Source: Purshia tridentata
Taxonomy: Eukaryota; Streptophyta; Magnoliopsida; Rosales; Rosaceae
Direction: 5' to 3'
Length of the DNA stretch: 64,000 nt
Assembly (NCBI GenBank): GCA_003254885.1
Contig: QANT01001080.1
Span: 81,846-145,845, forward strand
Shown here: positions 60,422-64,000 of the stretch, one piece after another
Layout: each line of letters opens with the position of its first letter
Numbering within the stretch: the stretch's first letter is position 1
Position numbers and translations under genes: made by a program
Notes under the pieces: generated by a model
Databases searched by the model: none
Told to the model about the DNA's origin: nothing
Seen by the model: the letters and a program-made list of their open reading frames with translations, nothing else

Positions 60422-60700
60422 ATGGTGTTAAATATCATTGAATTGGCTTAGCTTATTATAGTAGTTAGGTTAAAGTTAATTAATTTTCAGTTTTAGGTTC
60501 TTAGTTTTTAATAATGCTTGTTTCCTTATAAGTGTCTTTTCTAGTGATAAATTGGTTGCTCAATGTGTTAGATACTTGTTTTATGAGTTCTAACCTTGAA
60601 CAAAGATATAGAAACACCCTTGCTGAAGCACTTGATCCACTAGGAAGCGTCCAAGAAGTCCATTCGTTTCAAGCTCTTCTGAGTTTGAATCTGACCTTGA
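60422..60700 (+). mobile_element. Internal leader of the G2 gypsy element
   Basis: About 280 bp of internal sequence with a short frame (LEQRYRNTLAEALDPLG near 60595) that may be the gag start. It is cut off by a CACTA terminus at 60701; the rest of the element lies outside the window. Confidence 0.55.
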
Positions 60701-61330
60701 CACTACAACAAAAAAGTAAATAGACAACGGTAAAAAACCGTTGTTTACGACTCCAAAAATCTGTTGACTAAGAGTGTGTCGACTATAGTGCTACCAGACA
60801 ACGGTGAAAAACCGTTGTATGAGTTAGTTTATACAATGGTTTTTACTTAAAATTGTTGTGTATATTGATGGAAAAACCTTATATTTGGTCTAAAACTGTT
60901 GTCTCGTAGAAGTCTACACAACAGTTTTGTAAAAATTGTTGTTTGAATTCCATATACTCATCCTTTAATTATCTAAAAACATTGTTAAGATATTATTAAA
61001 CAACAATTTAACCAAAAAATGTTGTTTGAATCTCATATATACATCATTTGATGATCTAAAAACATTGTTAAGAGTATTTTTAAACAACAATTTCAACTAA
61101 AAAATGTTGTTTGAGTCTCGTATACACATCATTTAATTATATAAAACCGTTGTTAAGATATTATTTTGACATAAGTTTTTCATAAGAACCGTTGTATACA
61201 GTGATGATATACATCATTTTTTGGAATTAATTGCTAGTGTAAGACATCTAATACAATGGTCATTCAACTAAAACTGTTGTCTCTGTTTTACTAACACTAC
61301 TTTTTTAAATTGAAAATCATTGTTTGCTTG
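60701..61330 (+). mobile_element. Third CACTA family: terminus and subterminal repeats
   Basis: Terminus CACTACAACAAAAAAG at 60701, preceded by TGA as the likely 3-bp target duplication. It is followed by repeated inverted pairs ACAACGGT ... ACCGTTGT (60724, 60789) and weaker copies to about 61330, typical of transposase-binding subterminal arrays. The other terminus was not found in the window, so the element probably runs past 64000. Confidence 0.8.
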
Positions 61331-64000
61331 ATTCACATTTAACATGTTTTGCAAATTTGGATTGCGTGATGGTTATGAAGACATTCAACATCATGCTTGC
61401 ATCCAATTATAAATCCACAAATAAGATCAATAAATTTATTAATTAAACTAGAGTTTACAACGTCAAACCAACCCATTCACATCCTTTGCCCATTCACATA
61501 CATTCTCTTATTAATGGTAGGAAGAAACTACAATGGGGACAAAAAACCAAACATAAACGAAATGAGACCAACTTTTGAACCTTTCTACAGATGCATGTTT
61601 TCATACTTCTTACACTTTTTACGAGGCTTGTAACAAATCCTTCCTCTTGTGCATAAGCATAGAGTTGCAAGACTTTCCACTTTGCAATATGATAGACAAC
61701 AATATATATTCCATGGTATTTAAGTAGCAGGTGAGAAAAGAAAAAGCTAAAGAAACATTAATTTTACATGGCTAAAGAACATTTCAAAGAGAATATATAT
61801 TAAAGTTTGCAACCAAACCATACAGAGGATTGGTCCTCGTCTAGCTTGAAGAGGAAATTTCTTCCACCATCTTGTAGCTAACAGATGCTTTTTGATAGTC
61901 CCCACCTTTCTCTCAAAAAAATTTGCCTTTCTTATGCACAATCAGACAAACAAAACAAAAAACAAAAATCAAGATGTCAAACTAAGTAGCAAGATATTAT
62001 GACCAAAAGCTAAGAACACTCAACAACCCACCACTAAGATTGACCATCCCCAGGATGCCATTGGCTTACATTCATTGAAGTTTTGCCCACATTCATATTT
62101 CACATGACGAATAATTCCAAATTTTTATACCCCCTGAAACGATCTGATTTTTGCACATATATAGTTATTAGCTAATATAAGGTTTTGCACTAACACTTGA
62201 CTGGTCCATCACCACTGCGACAGCTATGATAATTCTAATGATGTTGCATTGTTTAGGGTAAGGGTAATGGAAAGTCTTAAGGGAAACAAGAAAACATTTA
62301 AGACAATGTACAGTTTCCAATCCACCATTTCTGACTAGGTGTAAAGAAGGAATATAGGCATCTGAGACTATAACCCACAAATCCAACCATTAACAGCAAA
62401 TAAATAAGTAAACCCTCACAAATCAAGTAAAATAATCAAGCAGGATGTGGCATATCTATATTGATGGAAATGAAAAAGTACAGAGTAAATAGAAGAGCAT
62501 CAACTCTTGTAAGTCGGGGATACCATAGTGACTTGGCTTTGGGGCGGTTTCTCCAGCCATCCAACCCAGCAGGTCTGGGGCGGGCTAGCCATAGGTTCGA
62601 ATCCTACCAATATCATCATAGAATATAAAGTTGTTATGATGTAGAATGGGTTGGACAGCTAGGAAAAATAAAGTCAATTCTAATAAAAATAGGAAATCAA
62701 ACCAAATTCTTCTTAAAAAAGGAAAACTAAAAAAAACAACACATGAAACAAACAATTAGGAAAAACTAATCCAGCCACAAAGATAAAGTTGAATTAGATG
62801 ATCTTTTCTTCCCTCTTCTCCGTTTGTACACCTTAAATGGTTTGTTAACGATGTCCGCATCATGTTACATTTGGTTCTCTCTAGTTTAATATCAAGTGAA
62901 TTGCATTTTATTCACATCATTTGTGAGATTATATAACTTGGTTGTGTGTGAATAAAGAAAAACCAAACAGAATGAGCATTGACCTTTGATTAGCTTCCAA
63001 TAGAAAATAAATGGACTATGTGCTTTATTTTTGTGCAACTTGAACCTGGAAAGAAAAAGAAGTTGAGTTAGCGAGTAGCAAAGGCGTAGAGCAAGTTCAA
63101 AACAAGCTAAAAGGAGTAGAGAAAAAAAAAAACATTACAACAAGATGGAATCACGTGATCACCTTTGACTCCACCGCTTGGACTTATTGCAAGTATCAAA
63201 ACCAATTTTTTTTTAACAAGTTGTTGCAAACAAAATGTGGCATATTGTATTTGTACAAGACAAAATGTTAATAAACAAATAAAATTGTAGCAAAATGAAA
63301 GATTGCAGCAAGATGAAATAGCATGATTACATTTGATCACCTTTTGACCTCTTAGTTCTACCTCTTGGACTTCTATCAAAACCAATATGAGATTTTGTTT
63401 TAGCAACTTGCTGCAAACAAAAGATGGCTAAGAAATTTAATGGTCATGGAAAAAGAAAAAAGGAAAAAAAAAAAGAGAAGATGCATTGGCAAGTAAAAAG
63501 GCAACCTCCCTCTTCTATCTAAAATTGCTGGACGCCTATGGGGTTTTGATATAAGGTTATACTCCTCACTTGTGAAATAGAAAATAGTTATATATAATCC
63601 AACATGTGCATACTTAGAAAAAGAATAAGGAACCAAGCTCTGTCATTTCACCACTCCAGGGTGTACCAGTGTAACATAGGTGATACTGAGCATTGAATTT
63701 AAGAATAATTCAAAGAAAGCATTTAATTTATGTTTCACTCAAAAACATTGTCCTTGAGTAAGTTATTCCCATAACACGCAATCAATGTTAAACTCATCCT
63801 TAAGAGTTATTGCTTGCATAAGTTAAAATTGTTCAATATTAATGATTCACTCCACCCAATAAAAGAAAATAAATGGATCTGTATTCATCAAAGCTTGTGC
63901 ACAAGCAATTTTGCACTAATATGATCTTAAATTAGTAATGAGTCAAATAGCAGAGAGTAAAGTGTGTTAGGTTATGAGTGAGAGTGAGAAAGAGGGGGTG
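61331..64000. other. Unassigned AT-rich region, probably CACTA interior
   Basis: No TNP2 motif and no convincing gene. There is a pol III B-box-like site (62594-62604) and an imperfect duplication of about 110 bp (63140-63245 and 63305-63430; both with CTTGGACTT, ATCAAAACCAAT and TTGCAAACAAAA). The short minus frames at 62168-62386 and 63107-63406 match nothing I know. Confidence 0.45.
62594..62604 (+). promoter_or_regulatory. B-box-like motif, possible SINE or tRNA relic
   Basis: GGTTCGAATCC is the pol III internal B box of tRNA-derived sequences. No convincing A box or tRNA fold lies in the 70 nt upstream, so it is not a tRNA gene; a short SINE-like relic is possible. Confidence 0.3.

Noticed and set aside
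62530-62612. tRNA gene suggested by the B box
   Set aside because: I could not form a cloverleaf and no A box is at the required distance.
1-64000. Organelle-derived DNA, telomere repeats or an endogenous pararetrovirus
   Set aside because: I saw no plastid or mitochondrial genes, no TTTAGGG arrays and no pararetroviral domain set.

Overview
This window is plant nuclear DNA, almost certainly from a dicot. The evidence is plant-type Ty1/copia and Ty3/gypsy LTR retrotransposons with tRNA-iMet and tRNA-Asp type primer-binding sites, CACTA (En/Spm) elements with TNP2-like transposase, a plant L1-type LINE with a DUF4283-like ORF1, and one intact intronless gene for a plastid-type DAD1-like phospholipase A1. 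I cannot name the species from the sequence alone.

Layout. 1-8398: a minus-strand Ty1/copia element (SIRE-like, tentative) cut by the window edge, with 5' LTR, primer-binding site, gag and part of pol; a 3.1-kb gypsy solo LTR sits inside gag with a perfect TAGCC target duplication. About 8.6-15.6 kb: a decayed plus-strand CACTA element with GGCGACGAA-type subterminal repeats, three 330-bp tandem units and a broken TNP2 gene, split by a second gypsy solo LTR (duplication GATGG). 16.1-18.2 kb: a Tekay/Del-like LTR. 18.4-29.2 kb: a minus-strand Athila-like element that keeps gag and protease but has lost the RT, RNase H and integrase core; its 5' LTR contains a second LTR, which itself contains a hAT-like element and a copia solo LTR. 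29.2-34.2 kb: a minus-strand Tat/Ogre-like gag-protease remnant with its LTR.

34.5-41.3 kb is a low-copy island holding the only intact gene, the phospholipase A1 (37930-39294, minus), with a TATA box and a distal TGACG/G-box pair. 41.5-47.85 kb is a minus-strand CACTA remnant interrupted by two more gypsy LTRs. 48.46-58.65 kb is a satellite array with a monomer of about 149 bp, interrupted by a 6.2-kb LINE. From 58.65 kb a plus-strand gypsy element starts (LTR plus PBS) and is itself interrupted at 60701 by a third CACTA family that runs towards the window end.

No genes here form a pathway or operon; the biology is layered transposition, LTR-LTR recombination to solo LTRs, deletion, and satellite expansion around one host gene. 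I found no convincing undescribed molecular system. The most notable signals are the 149-bp satellite with a nearly identical 894-bp higher-order duplication split by a single N, the deep nests that can be ordered by their target duplications, and the deletion derivatives. Four single Ns each sit at a local repeat and probably mark contig joins.
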